Source: Luminiphilus sp051201685
Lineage (GTDB): Bacteria; Pseudomonadota; Gammaproteobacteria; Pseudomonadales; Halieaceae
Length of the DNA: 64,000 bases
Reading direction: 5' to 3'
Assembly: GCF_051201685.1 (NCBI RefSeq)
Contig: NZ_CP179213.1
Location: 868,001 to 932,000 of the forward strand
Both the position numbers and the translations under genes were made by a program. Every line of letters starts with the position of its first letter. Position 1 is the stretch's first letter. Below, in pieces: positions 31,168 to 39,013 of the stretch. Below the pieces are notes generated by a model. It did no database searches. It had not been told where the DNA came from and saw only the letters and a program-made list of their open reading frames with translations.

Positions 31168-34100
31168 ATGTATGAATCCGCCGAACAATACCTGCGCAGC
31201 GACCTTCACGGAAAATCTCGAAACCTGGCGAGAATTCTGGAGAAGTCTTTAACCAACGGCCGTGTTTCGGAAGCTACACCGGCGCATTACGCTTTAGCGT
31301 CAGCTTTAGCTCGAGCTGTTCACGTTATTGAGACCGATGGCGGTCACCCTGATGAGCAATGCACGAGAGTGCTGCAATCCTTCAGCACGACGGTTGTGAA
31401 TGGCCTGCGGCCCGGTGAAGATCGCGATAAGGTTGATGCGGCCCAGATTGCTAAGGCCCAATATTTGACCTTGGCCCGACGTCAGAGCATTCGATTACGG
31501 GCTGCGGCTCTTGAGGCCGGTCAGAAACTTGTTCTCGCTGACTTGCCTATCAATGGCATGTTCGATCAAAAAGCTGACAGTGTTAGTAACACACCCGTTG
31601 AGCTGTCTCTGGAACAGAATGCTTATCTTCTGTGTCTGGCAGATCTTAGTACCGAAGCTGAGCTCGAAAAAGCCCGGCAGTTACTAGCAAATAATGTAGC
31701 AACAGCGTTCTCAGACGTTAGGTACAAGGATATTTGCCGGGCTTATCAATGGATGGGTTTCGCTGCCGTAGCGACGACGCCCTACGCTGAAATGGCAGAC
31801 GATATTGCAATGCAGGTCTTGTTTCAGCCAAGCACGTTGCGCCAAGGCTTAGAGGACGCTCCTTGGCAGATTCTCCAACAGCTATTCCTCTATCTCACTG
31901 CAAGGCCCTCAGAATCACTTTATGCCTATGCCCAAGTGTTGTTGCTTGAACTGCTAAATGCTCAAAGACGGCTGGATACTTTTAAGGCGGTGGAAGCCAA
32001 TCTTCCTGGGATGTTACTCAGTATTGACGTTTGTTCCCGAGCGCTCCGAGCAGGACAATCTTTGCGTCGCAAATTAAACAACAAAGAGGCTGGCCCTTTG
32101 CCATTTTTGCGTGGGAGCGCAGTGGCTAAGATCACCGGTGGCGTGTTTAACCCGCCGTTAAAGCAAGACTATGCCTATCCTGAGCTGACATTTTCCACAT
32201 CCTATTTGGAGCGGACGGGCATTTTTATTGGAATAGACAGTCATTGGGGCTTCGAGCCGAGTAACGACAGCACCTTTAGGCAGGCGATTAAAAAAGGCGC
32301 GTCTTTGATAATTGCATCGGATCAGAACAAGCCCTCAAAAGGCCAATATTTAGAGGTTCGGAATACCTTCACGGCATTGGTCAAATTGGCGCTAGCACGA
32401 AGAGAAACGTTTCGCGGGAGGGTCATAGGTGTTACTGGCAGTGTCGGTAAAACGACGGTTTGCTCCATGATCACCGCGTTGCTAGGAGTGCAGGGTGAGG
32501 TTTATAAAAATATTGCCAACTTTAATCATCAGCCGGGCGTTCCTAAGAGTGTTGCCAATATTCCAAGGCGCGCACGTTACGCGGTAATTGAAATGGGCAT
32601 GGGCGCCAAACGTACGATCCTTCCCAAAGCACTGCTTGTGCGGCCGCACACGGCCGTAGTTACCGATATTCAGGCCGACCATATGGAGTTTCACGAGTCT
32701 GTAGCCTCTGTGGTGAAGACAAAAATGGAGGTCATTTGGGGGGTCGAATCCGGTGGAACGGTTGTGCTGAACCGCGATTCTGAACACTTCCCTATGCTGC
32801 AGGGTCTCGCGTTACAGCGATCAGACATCAACCTATTGACCTTCGGACAACACCCGCAAGCCGATATTTGCGCCGAGGATATCGAGTTGGGACCCGAGCA
32901 TTCGAGGATACAAGTTAAGGTGTTCCAAAAAACGTATCACTACGTTTTGGGTTTGCCCGGTATGCACATGGCCTTAAATAGCTTAGTGGCCGTGGCTGTA
33001 ATGGTATCTGAGGATGTCGATTTGATTCAGGCGCTGCCGGCGCTAGAAAAGCTTGAGCCTGAAAAACGCCGAAATCAAATAAGCGAGGCGACAACGGCTA
33101 ACGGTACGCGCCTCCGAATTTTAGATGATAGTTTTAACACCAATCCAGCCTCGGTTAGGTCGAATTTGCACGTGCTTGGTTTAATGGAGCCCGAGTCCAA
33201 CGGACGCCGTATTTTGGTTTTGAGTGACATGGGGGAAATGGGAAGCGACGCGCGGCACTATCACACGGCGTTGGCTCAGGATATCAATGACTCACGTGTT
33301 GATATTTTCTTGTCATTCGGCGACCACTGTCAGGCACTTGATCAACTAATACACGATCGCATAACGCACAAAAATTTTGAGTCAGTGGTAGCGCTTGAGC
33401 AATTTTTGCACACAGCGGTGCGCAGCGGCGATATCGTTTCTTTTAAAGGTTCCGCGCGAGAGGTGTCGATATCAGATATCGTAAAAAACCTGACTGATGG
33501 CAAGCCCCAGAGCCAAATCGATCGTGACGCACCAACGTTGGTGGAGTTTTTTAACCGCAGGTTCAAGGAGGATGCCTACAACTTAACCAAGATTTCTGAG
33601 CAGGAAAAAGCGGCAGTCAGTTTCCTAGTACAGCAAACACTTGCGCTGAAGAAGCAACAGCCAGGGGCCTTGTGGCTCATAGACTATGGGTGCGGCGATG
33701 GTCGCTTACAACCGTTTTATAATTTACTTGCTGAGACTTTTACCTCGACCGAGTTTCATATACTGGGGGCGGATTTCGCAGTCGAGGCGCTAAAAGCCTA
33801 TCGGACACAGTGTCTTCGAGATGGCTTTGAGGATACAAAGCACGCTTGGGAGATTAAAGGTTTACCTAATGACCAGCGCCTAGCGTCGTTGAAGCGCGGC
33901 AATATCAACATTCACTTTTTAGAAGGCGGGGTTGAATCGCTACAGGCAATGATTTGCGGTGTCGATCAGCGATTTGAAATTCTTGTTGCTGCTGGTGTTT
34001 TATGTCGAGTGTTGGGCGATCAATGCCGTCGTGAAATGCTTGAGGCCTTTAGTCGCGTTGCTGCTTCTGCATTTGTCTCAATGCCCACTCAGGATGAGTT

Positions 34101-34503
34101 TAAAAGTCTGCAAATTGAGTTTAATGCCCTACGGGAGGAACGGTTGCAGTTGCTGTCTCAGATCGAGAGCCTAGATAAACAGGACAACCCTGAGCGCGAT
34201 AATGCGAGGCAGCGCTTATTAGCGATTGAAGATATTTTGAAAGACGCACTTGTAGAGGGCGAAATCTATTACTCTGCGAGACGGGTCCGTGGTTTTGGAA
34301 GAAAAATACCGGATTTAAAGGACCACAAAATCCCGTATTTTTCTGCCACAAAACTGCAGGCACAACAGGTAATAGACTACGGCGGTTATCACAGCACCTT
34401 GGTGACCCATGGCGCCTTTGGAGGACATAGCCGTTGGATGATATGTCTGGGAAGTCATGAGTTTTCGGTAGACTCAGTTCAGGTGAACAGCGTAGAGCTT
34501 TAA
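31168..34503 (+). CDS. Three-part fusion: unknown helical domain, MurF-like ligase, SAM methyltransferase
   Basis: 1111 residues from ATG 31168. Residues 1-300 are mostly helical and unrecognised (SEATPAHYALASALARAVHV, SLEQNAYLLCLADLSTEAEL). Residues ~310-770 form a full MurF-type Mur ligase: a substrate-binding N-domain (TGIFIGIDSHWGFEPSN), P-loop GVTGSVGKTT at 421, NFNHQPGVPKS, YAVIEMGMGAKRT, LDDSFNTNPASV, LSDMGEMGSDARHYH. Residues ~790-1111 contain a class I methyltransferase with DYGCGDG near 839. Mur ligases join an amino acid or dipeptide to a carboxylate using ATP; here the substrate is unknown. It does not look like the housekeeping MurF, which has neither extra domain. A CmoA-like gene follows 11 bases later, so the two form an operon. 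Confidence 0.85.
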   Translation: MYESAEQYLRSDLHGKSRNLARILEKSLTNGRVSEATPAHYALASALARAVHVIETDGGHPDEQCTRVLQSFSTTVVNGLRPGEDRDKVDAAQIAKAQYLTLARRQSIRLRAAALEAGQKLVLADLPINGMFDQKADSVSNTPVELSLEQNAYLLCLADLSTEAELEKARQLLANNVATAFSDVRYKDICRAYQWMGFAAVATTPYAEMADDIAMQVLFQPSTLRQGLEDAPWQILQQLFLYLTARPSESLYAYAQVLLLELLNAQRRLDTFKAVEANLPGMLLSIDVCSRALRAGQSLRRKLNNKEAGPLPFLRGSAVAKITGGVFNPPLKQDYAYPELTFSTSYLERTGIFIGIDSHWGFEPSNDSTFRQAIKKGASLIIASDQNKPSKGQYLEVRNTFTALVKLALARRETFRGRVIGVTGSVGKTTVCSMITALLGVQGEVYKNIANFNHQPGVPKSVANIPRRARYAVIEMGMGAKRTILPKALLVRPHTAVVTDIQADHMEFHESVASVVKTKMEVIWGVESGGTVVLNRDSEHFPMLQGLALQRSDINLLTFGQHPQADICAEDIELGPEHSRIQVKVFQKTYHYVLGLPGMHMALNSLVAVAVMVSEDVDLIQALPALEKLEPEKRRNQISEATTANGTRLRILDDSFNTNPASVRSNLHVLGLMEPESNGRRILVLSDMGEMGSDARHYHTALAQDINDSRVDIFLSFGDHCQALDQLIHDRITHKNFESVVALEQFLHTAVRSGDIVSFKGSAREVSISDIVKNLTDGKPQSQIDRDAPTLVEFFNRRFKEDAYNLTKISEQEKAAVSFLVQQTLALKKQQPGALWLIDYGCGDGRLQPFYNLLAETFTSTEFHILGADFAVEALKAYRTQCLRDGFEDTKHAWEIKGLPNDQRLASLKRGNINIHFLEGGVESLQAMICGVDQRFEILVAAGVLCRVLGDQCRREMLEAFSRVAASAFVSMPTQDEFKSLQIEFNALREERLQLLSQIESLDKQDNPERDNARQRLLAIEDILKDALVEGEIYYSARRVRGFGRKIPDLKDHKIPYFSATKLQAQQVIDYGGYHSTLVTHGAFGGHSRWMICLGSHEFSVDSVQVNSVEL

Positions 34504-34514
34504 GGAGCCGAAGC

Positions 34515-35234
34515 ATGGGAAGTGTTGGAGACGGACTAGAGGCGGGCAACGCGCGGTGGTCTTTTGGGGGACAAACGGCGCAACAATTTGACGAGCATGT
34601 TTCTAAGTCGGTGCCCATGTATACCGAGGGCCATCAAATTATTTGTGATCTAAGCGATTTTTTCCTGTCTGGGGGCTCCACGTGCTTTGAGCTGGGGTGC
34701 TCTACAGGAGAATTAACGGCCAAACTCGCATTACACAATAAAGACACGGAGCCAGCGCGGTTTGTTGGGATCGATCTTGAGCCCGCTATGATTGACCTCG
34801 CTAGAGAAAAGTCTGGAAACTTGAAGCTTGAACAGACTGACTTCGTTGTCGATGACGTCATTCAGGCAGATATTACCAACGCGGATCTCGTGGTTGCTTA
34901 TTACACCGTTCAATTTATAAGGCCTAGCGAGCGTCAGCGACTTATAGACAAGGTGTATAACGCCTTGAATTGGGGGGGCGCCTTCATACTGTTTGAAAAG
35001 GTAAGGGCCAACGATGCCCGCTTTCAGGATATTACGACGAGTTTGTATAACGAATACAAAATGGCACAGGGTTACAGTCCCGAGGAGATCTTTAGTAAAT
35101 CCAGGAGCCTTAAGGGTGTGCTCGAACCGTTTTCTACTCAGGGCAACTTGGATCTCTTGGCGCGAGCTGGCTTCGAAGATGTCTTATCAATCTTTAAATA
35201 CTTATCTTTTGAGGGCTTTTTAGCGATTAAGTGA
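34515..35234 (+). CDS. CmoA-like SAM enzyme (possible carboxy-SAM synthase)
   Basis: 239 residues, ATG with AAGGAG seven bases upstream. FELGCSTGELTAKLA is the SAM motif; FDEHVSKSVPMY, YTVQFIRPSERQRLIDKVYN, GGAFILFEKV and GYSPEEIFSKSRSLKGVLEP align well with E. coli CmoA, which makes carboxy-SAM from SAM and prephenate. Arg197 falls at the place of E. coli Arg199, which I recall as contacting the carboxylate of carboxy-SAM. CmoA normally neighbours cmoB in tRNA modification; no cmoB is here. Instead it is paired with the Mur-ligase/methyltransferase fusion, so it may supply the donor for that enzyme (inference). A plain methyltransferase is the alternative. Confidence 0.75.
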   Translation: MGSVGDGLEAGNARWSFGGQTAQQFDEHVSKSVPMYTEGHQIICDLSDFFLSGGSTCFELGCSTGELTAKLALHNKDTEPARFVGIDLEPAMIDLAREKSGNLKLEQTDFVVDDVIQADITNADLVVAYYTVQFIRPSERQRLIDKVYNALNWGGAFILFEKVRANDARFQDITTSLYNEYKMAQGYSPEEIFSKSRSLKGVLEPFSTQGNLDLLARAGFEDVLSIFKYLSFEGFLAIK

Positions 35235-35425
35235 ATTGCTTTACATTAGGTAGGCTGAGTAATGCAGTTTGATCAGGTAATGTGCGAGACCAAGTGCGGT
35301 GAGTAATGCGATATCCATAGAAGTCTCTAGATACCTCAGTGAGTAAATTAATAGCTAATGCAGTTAATAGCGATCACCTGCTCGCGATTTCTGAAGTCAA
35401 TGGCCATAACAAAGAGGAGTAGTTT

Positions 35426-36250
35426 GTGTTTATTCAAAAATTTCTAATACTGGTCGCTAGCTTAACTGTGGCGATCACCTGCCGTGGTGAGATGGCGACG
35501 ATGGATGTGTTGGGCGAGGTGGAAGAGCTGCGTCCAGGTTTGCTTGAGGGCTATCTTTACGGGCAGCCGGTACTCAACAGCAAAGTCTTTATTCCGGCGC
35601 CACCCAGTGCGGGCAGTGCTCTTGAGTTGGCCGACGTCGCAGCCAGTGAAGCTGCCTTGGCACTGCAAAATAGCCCCCGCTGGGATTTGGCAGCGCGAGA
35701 TGCTGAATTGAAATTTCCCGAGGCTGCCGCGACCTTTCAATGCGCGGTAGGTCGGGTGATTAGTGACGTTGAAACCCCGGTGCTCAACCGACTCCTTCAG
35801 CGTTCCCTTGCAGATTTTGGCTTAGCGAGCTACCCCGCTAAACAAGCTTATCAACGGTCCAGGCCTTTTGTGACAAATGAGCAGCCCATTTGCACGCCCC
35901 ATGAGCGAGAGATGCTCGCCGGTGATGGTTCATATCCCAGTGGTCACAGTGCGATTGGCTGGGGATGGGCTTTGGTGTTGTCGCAGGTATTTCCAGAAAA
36001 AGCGGAGTCGATCCTGGCTCGAGGAAGGGAGTACACGTACAGCCGGATGGTCTGCAATGTGCATTGGCAAAGCGACACGTTGGCCGGAATGACTGTAGGT
36101 GCTGCTGTTTTTGCGCGGCTACAAAATGATCCCCTATATCTTGCCACGATGGCGGCTGCAAAGGCTGAAGCCGAGAAGATTTCGCCAATCAATCCTGACG
36201 ACAAGGCTTGTGCGGCTGAGGCGAATGCAATCGCATTTGAAAATTCTTAA
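35426..36250 (+). CDS. Class A non-specific acid phosphatase (PAP2 family)
   Basis: 274 residues, GTG start with AGAGGAG upstream; signal peptide ending near ITCRGEMA. The three phosphatase motifs are all present: KQAYQRSRP (139-147), GSYPSGHS (Ser-Gly-His at 172-174) and SRMVCNVHWQSD (Arg207, His213, Asp217). Periplasmic enzyme releasing phosphate from organic phosphomonoesters. The 191 bases before it show no gene. Confidence 0.92.
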   Translation: MFIQKFLILVASLTVAITCRGEMATMDVLGEVEELRPGLLEGYLYGQPVLNSKVFIPAPPSAGSALELADVAASEAALALQNSPRWDLAARDAELKFPEAAATFQCAVGRVISDVETPVLNRLLQRSLADFGLASYPAKQAYQRSRPFVTNEQPICTPHEREMLAGDGSYPSGHSAIGWGWALVLSQVFPEKAESILARGREYTYSRMVCNVHWQSDTLAGMTVGAAVFARLQNDPLYLATMAAAKAEAEKISPINPDDKACAAEANAIAFENS

Positions 36251-36744
36251 GTTGTTCGGGAGGTTTAGCGGGTACGTTTAGTGAACGTGGCCTAGACTAT
36301 TTGTTGTTGCTTAGTTTTAGATGTTGGTCTGAATCGCTGAAGGTGGGCCCTAGACAGGACCGTGGCCTGTTTTTTGGGTTTTAGGAATGGCGTAGATACA
36401 CGCTTTCAGGGCATCGAAAGCTCGAATATTTCCTCTGAGATACAAAATGTATCACTCAAACGGGTCAGGCAAACTCCTTTCCGCGTCCCGCCCAAGGGAA
36501 AACCGCACAGACCAGCTCAAACTATTGGCATAAACTGCCCCAATACCTAGAACGCCCAATGTTACTTGTTCGGCTCAGTTAACCCTGTATTTATGCGGCC
36601 CGTGGAACATCCGTGGAACATTTTTGCCTGCACTTAATCACGCCCCCGGCGTGAACGATTCCTGTCACAGCTTACCTCGGCGTTGAGCCGCAAACTTATG
36701 GCTGATACCGTTGAAGCTGCAACCAACCAAAGAACGGTCGTCCA
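36251..36744. other. 494-base stretch without a supportable gene
   Basis: Holds a weak hairpin plus T-run (stem ACAGG/CCTGT at 36354-36370, then five T), which may end the phosphatase transcript, and a tandem 11-bp repeat at 36600-36621. A 62-codon frame at 36362-36550 (GTG start) has no recognisable content and I do not call it. Confidence 0.6.
36600..36621. repeat. Tandem direct repeat CCGTGGAACAT x2
   Basis: Two perfect, adjacent 11-bp copies followed by TTTT. Lies in non-coding sequence between the phosphatase and the small lipoprotein. Could be a regulator or recombinase site; no partner seen. Confidence 0.7.
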
Positions 36745-36963
36745 ATGAGATACAGATTGATCTTACTACTTACCCTTGCCTTGCTGCAGGGCTGTCAAAA
36801 ATCAGATTACGAAGTTTGTATAGACAGCGCGTATCCACATGCGTTGACTTGGGAAGGAACAAAATCAGAGAATTCTTCGAAGACACCAACCGAGCTAAAA
36901 GACCTCGCTCGACATCAAACAGCCTACCAATGCGCCAAGTTTCTCAATTGGCAGCCCCGTTAG
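36745..36963 (+). CDS. Small lipoprotein of unknown function
   Basis: 72 residues. MRYRLILLLTLALLQGC is a clear lipoprotein signal with lipobox LLQGC, followed by a short hydrophilic part with two more Cys (YEVCIDSAYPHALTW, AYQCAKFLNW). No family recognised. Its last codons and TAG stop lie inside the left copy of a 32-bp direct repeat, so the present 3' end may have been set by the event that made the repeat. Confidence 0.6.
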   Translation: MRYRLILLLTLALLQGCQKSDYEVCIDSAYPHALTWEGTKSENSSKTPTELKDLARHQTAYQCAKFLNWQPR

Positions 36964-36987
36964 CGCACCGTGGGGCAGACGGCAGGA
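36956..36987. repeat. 32-bp direct repeat, left copy, flanking ubiquitin-like gene
   Basis: Begins CCCGTTAGCGCACCGTGGGG and ends GCAGACGGCAGGA. It matches the copy at 37602-37633 in 31 of 32 positions, same orientation, 646 bases apart. The sequence just after this copy (GGATTGGCCGCAAGGGG) has a weaker relative at 38911-38927 (GGATTGGCTGCAAGGGG). Confidence 0.85.
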
Positions 36988-37154
36988 TTGGCCGCAAGGG
37001 GGGCTGTAGCACATCACTAGTGTGCGCTAGCGGAGCCTAAGTCGGAACATAATGAAGTAGTCAGATAGAACGGTCTGGGTCCGCAATTTAGGGATGGGTT
37101 CTATCAGCCCCATGCCACCAGGCCCGTGTAGCGAGTGTCCATCCAGAGAGAGGA

Positions 37155-37559
37155 TTAATTGCGCTCTGACTTCGGCAGCAGTCTTTGACGAATCAATAGC
37201 AAGACCGGAAGAGACATGATCAAAGCCAGTAGCGGTAACAGAGGTAATGTGGGAACCGGCGCTACCGGGGCGGATATCAACCTCAAGAAAAGCGTCGATT
37301 CTTTCTGGATGTTGTAATCTTCGAGCGTGCGTCCATCTTCAAGTTGTTTGCCCGCAAAAACTAAAATTTGCTGGTCGAGCGGAATGCCTTCCCTATCTTG
37401 AAGCTTGGCTTTAACGTTCTCGATGGAATCTGACGGCTCCACCTCAAGGGTAATGGTTTTACCTGTTAAGGTCTTGACGAAAATTTGCATCGCCATTGCG
37501 TCAATCGGCATTAGTAGTGTCAAACACACCACTGCAGCCGCAGTAATTTGTGACCTCAT
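37155..37559 (-). CDS. Secreted ubiquitin with VPTL-type C-terminal sorting tail
   Basis: 134 residues from ATG 37559, with GAGGAG upstream. Residues 1-23 are a signal peptide ending AMA. Residues 24-95 are almost eukaryotic ubiquitin: MQIFVKTLTGKTITLEVEPS, then FAGKQLEDGRTLEDYNIQKE. By my alignment 62 of the first 71 positions equal human ubiquitin. Ubiquitin Lys6, 11, 27, 29, 48 and 63 are kept and Lys33 is Arg. The hydrophobic patch is changed (Ile44 to Val, Val70 to Arg). The terminal Arg-Gly-Gly is missing; instead comes SAPVAPVPTLPLLPLLALIM, then LPVLLLIRQRLLP: a Pro-rich linker, VPTL, a membrane helix and basic residues, i.e. an IPTL/PEP-CTERM-like tail. Probably exported and anchored or processed at the envelope, not conjugated in the usual way. 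No E1, E2, E3 or deubiquitinase is in the window. Confidence 0.93.
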   Translation of the reverse strand: MRSQITAAAVVCLTLLMPIDAMAMQIFVKTLTGKTITLEVEPSDSIENVKAKLQDREGIPLDQQILVFAGKQLEDGRTLEDYNIQKESTLFLRLISAPVAPVPTLPLLPLLALIMSLPVLLLIRQRLLPKSERN

Positions 37560-37601
37560 TGAGCTCTCCTCTGTCCCACAAGTCACCATACACCCAAAAG
37601 A

Positions 37602-37633
37602 CCCGTTAGCGCACCGTGGGGCAGACGGCGGGA
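37602..37633. repeat. 32-bp direct repeat, right copy
   Basis: Partner of 36956-36987 with one mismatch. It lies 43 bases upstream of the ubiquitin-like start codon, so the two copies enclose the gene. No transposase or inverted repeats are visible between them. Confidence 0.85.
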
Positions 37634-37779
37634 CTAGGTGAAGAGGAACACCCCTGCGCCCAGCTAGAATGCTTTAGCTAAGCGTTTGTTGGAGTATCAG
37701 ATGTAGCCAGATGTCCCTACCCCGAGGAGGGGGTCAGACTTGTTCATTCGCGGAAGCTGCCACTCCCGCTTACAAGAAA

Positions 37780-38619
37780 TCAATTCATAGCGAACTCATG
37801 CTCAACCAGCTTTTGGAGTTGGGCTATCTGCTCTTGTTGGCTTTGGACAATCGCAAGAAGTTCCTCTTGTTGAGACTCCAGTTTCTGCTGAAGCGAAGTA
37901 ATCTGTTCGTCTTTTGCCTCTGAAGCGTCATCCAACTCCTGAATCGCTTTTATCATCGGCGCCAACAAGTCGTTATAACGTAAATATAGATAACCTTTGT
38001 CGTCTGGCTGGACAACCATGCCGCTATTACCCAAACCATGCTTTGCCAGAGTGGCTTCCACTTCCTGAGCCATGAGCCCCATCTCAATATCGGATTCCGG
38101 ATTATTGATGCGGTGATAGCGGACGGGGTTGAGGTCATTAATCAAGCCAAGACCCACACCCACTGAACTCACTGCCTCCTTGAGCCTCGCATCGGAGGAG
38201 TTAACCACACTATTGCTTGTTACGCTGCCACTGGCTATTAAGTTGCCAGTGACTGTTACGTCGCCGTATCCACCAGAATTGAGCGTTATGCCAGAAACCG
38301 CTGATAGAGTTATACCACCAGCAATAGAGTCAAGTTTAATTGATTCGGCAGAATCTCCTTGTGAATTGGTCACTACAATAGTGTCGTTTGTACCCAAATT
38401 AGTTTTTAAACTAATACCACCACCAATAGAAGTTAAGGCAATAGCTTCTTCAGTAGTACTTCTAAGCAAAGTGTCTATGGCGGCCTCTAAATCATCAAAG
38501 TTCTTGTTGAACTCCTCAGCTTCAATGATGTCACCATCCTTAAAACTATGAGTGACTTGTGTATCAGCCACTGTGTTGACGCTGACGAGAAGCAAACCTG
38601 CCATCAATAGCCGAATCAT
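37780..38619 (-). CDS. Secreted fibre-like protein with S74 self-cleaving chaperone domain
   Basis: 279 residues from ATG 38619, with AAGGAGA upstream inside the preceding gene. A signal peptide (MIRLLMAGLLLVSVNTVADT) precedes a beta-rich repetitive middle (GGGISLKTNLG, GGITLSAVSGITLNSGG), then the S74 domain with SSDARLKEAVSSVG, where Ser142 is the expected nucleophile, and MGLMAQEVEATLAKHG. A long coiled coil rich in Gln/Glu closes it (LQQKLESQQEELLAIVQSQQ). In phage tail spikes such domains drive trimer folding and then cut themselves off. The signal peptide and lack of phage genes argue for a cell-surface trimeric fibre. It forms an operon with the mini-protein just upstream. Confidence 0.85.
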   Translation of the reverse strand: MIRLLMAGLLLVSVNTVADTQVTHSFKDGDIIEAEEFNKNFDDLEAAIDTLLRSTTEEAIALTSIGGGISLKTNLGTNDTIVVTNSQGDSAESIKLDSIAGGITLSAVSGITLNSGGYGDVTVTGNLIASGSVTSNSVVNSSDARLKEAVSSVGVGLGLINDLNPVRYHRINNPESDIEMGLMAQEVEATLAKHGLGNSGMVVQPDDKGYLYLRYNDLLAPMIKAIQELDDASEAKDEQITSLQQKLESQQEELLAIVQSQQEQIAQLQKLVEHEFAMN

Positions 38620-38620
38620 C

Positions 38621-38833
38621 TTAGATCTCCTTATTTCGCATGAGGTACACAACAACCCACAGCGCGACAGCAAGCAGGATGGTTGCCCATAGGGGCATAA
38701 AAGGAACGGGCACTGAGACGCCACCAAATTGCGCCTCTCCAAATCTAGCAACACCGAATATAGGCGTACTGCGAGCCACAGCAAGGCCAGACAAGCACAG
38801 AGCCGCCAACACAACGAGTCGTCTAATAAGCAT
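38621..38833 (-). CDS. 70-residue mini-protein: signal peptide plus sorting tail
   Basis: From ATG 38833. Signal peptide MLIRRLVVLAALCLSGLAVA, a short FG-repeat segment (FGVARFGEAQFGG), then VPVPFMPLWATILLAVALW and VVVYLMRNKEI, the same layout as IPTL/VPTL sorting tails. There is hardly any mature domain, so the product after tail removal would be a peptide of about 25 residues. Its stop is one base from the start of the S74 protein, so they are co-transcribed; the tail resembles that of the ubiquitin-like protein nearby. Confidence 0.65.
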   Translation of the reverse strand: MLIRRLVVLAALCLSGLAVARSTPIFGVARFGEAQFGGVSVPVPFMPLWATILLAVALWVVVYLMRNKEI

Positions 38834-39013
38834 CAGCAGACATCCCCAGAAAACCCGACAATAGCACAGAGCATCGTTGCAAACGGGAACTGATTGGCAG
38901 TTTGGAAGGATTGGCTGCAAGGGGAGTCATAGTGCCGAAACTTAAATCAAGCTCGGAACTTACGGAATCCAAACAGCCCTTACGTTGATCGCTGATAACA
39001 ACGCACTTAGAGA

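Noticed and set aside
36362..36550. 62-codon frame as a gene
   Set aside because: Weak start, no ribosome site, no recognisable content; treated as non-coding.
36956..36970. GTTAGCG in the 32-bp repeat as an integron attC core
   Set aside because: It does not fit GTTRRRY, the expected inverse core and stem are missing, genes point both ways and no integrase is present.
37001..37030. CACTAGTG palindrome after the left repeat as a hairpin
   Set aside because: Only the 8-bp core pairs; flanks do not extend the stem.
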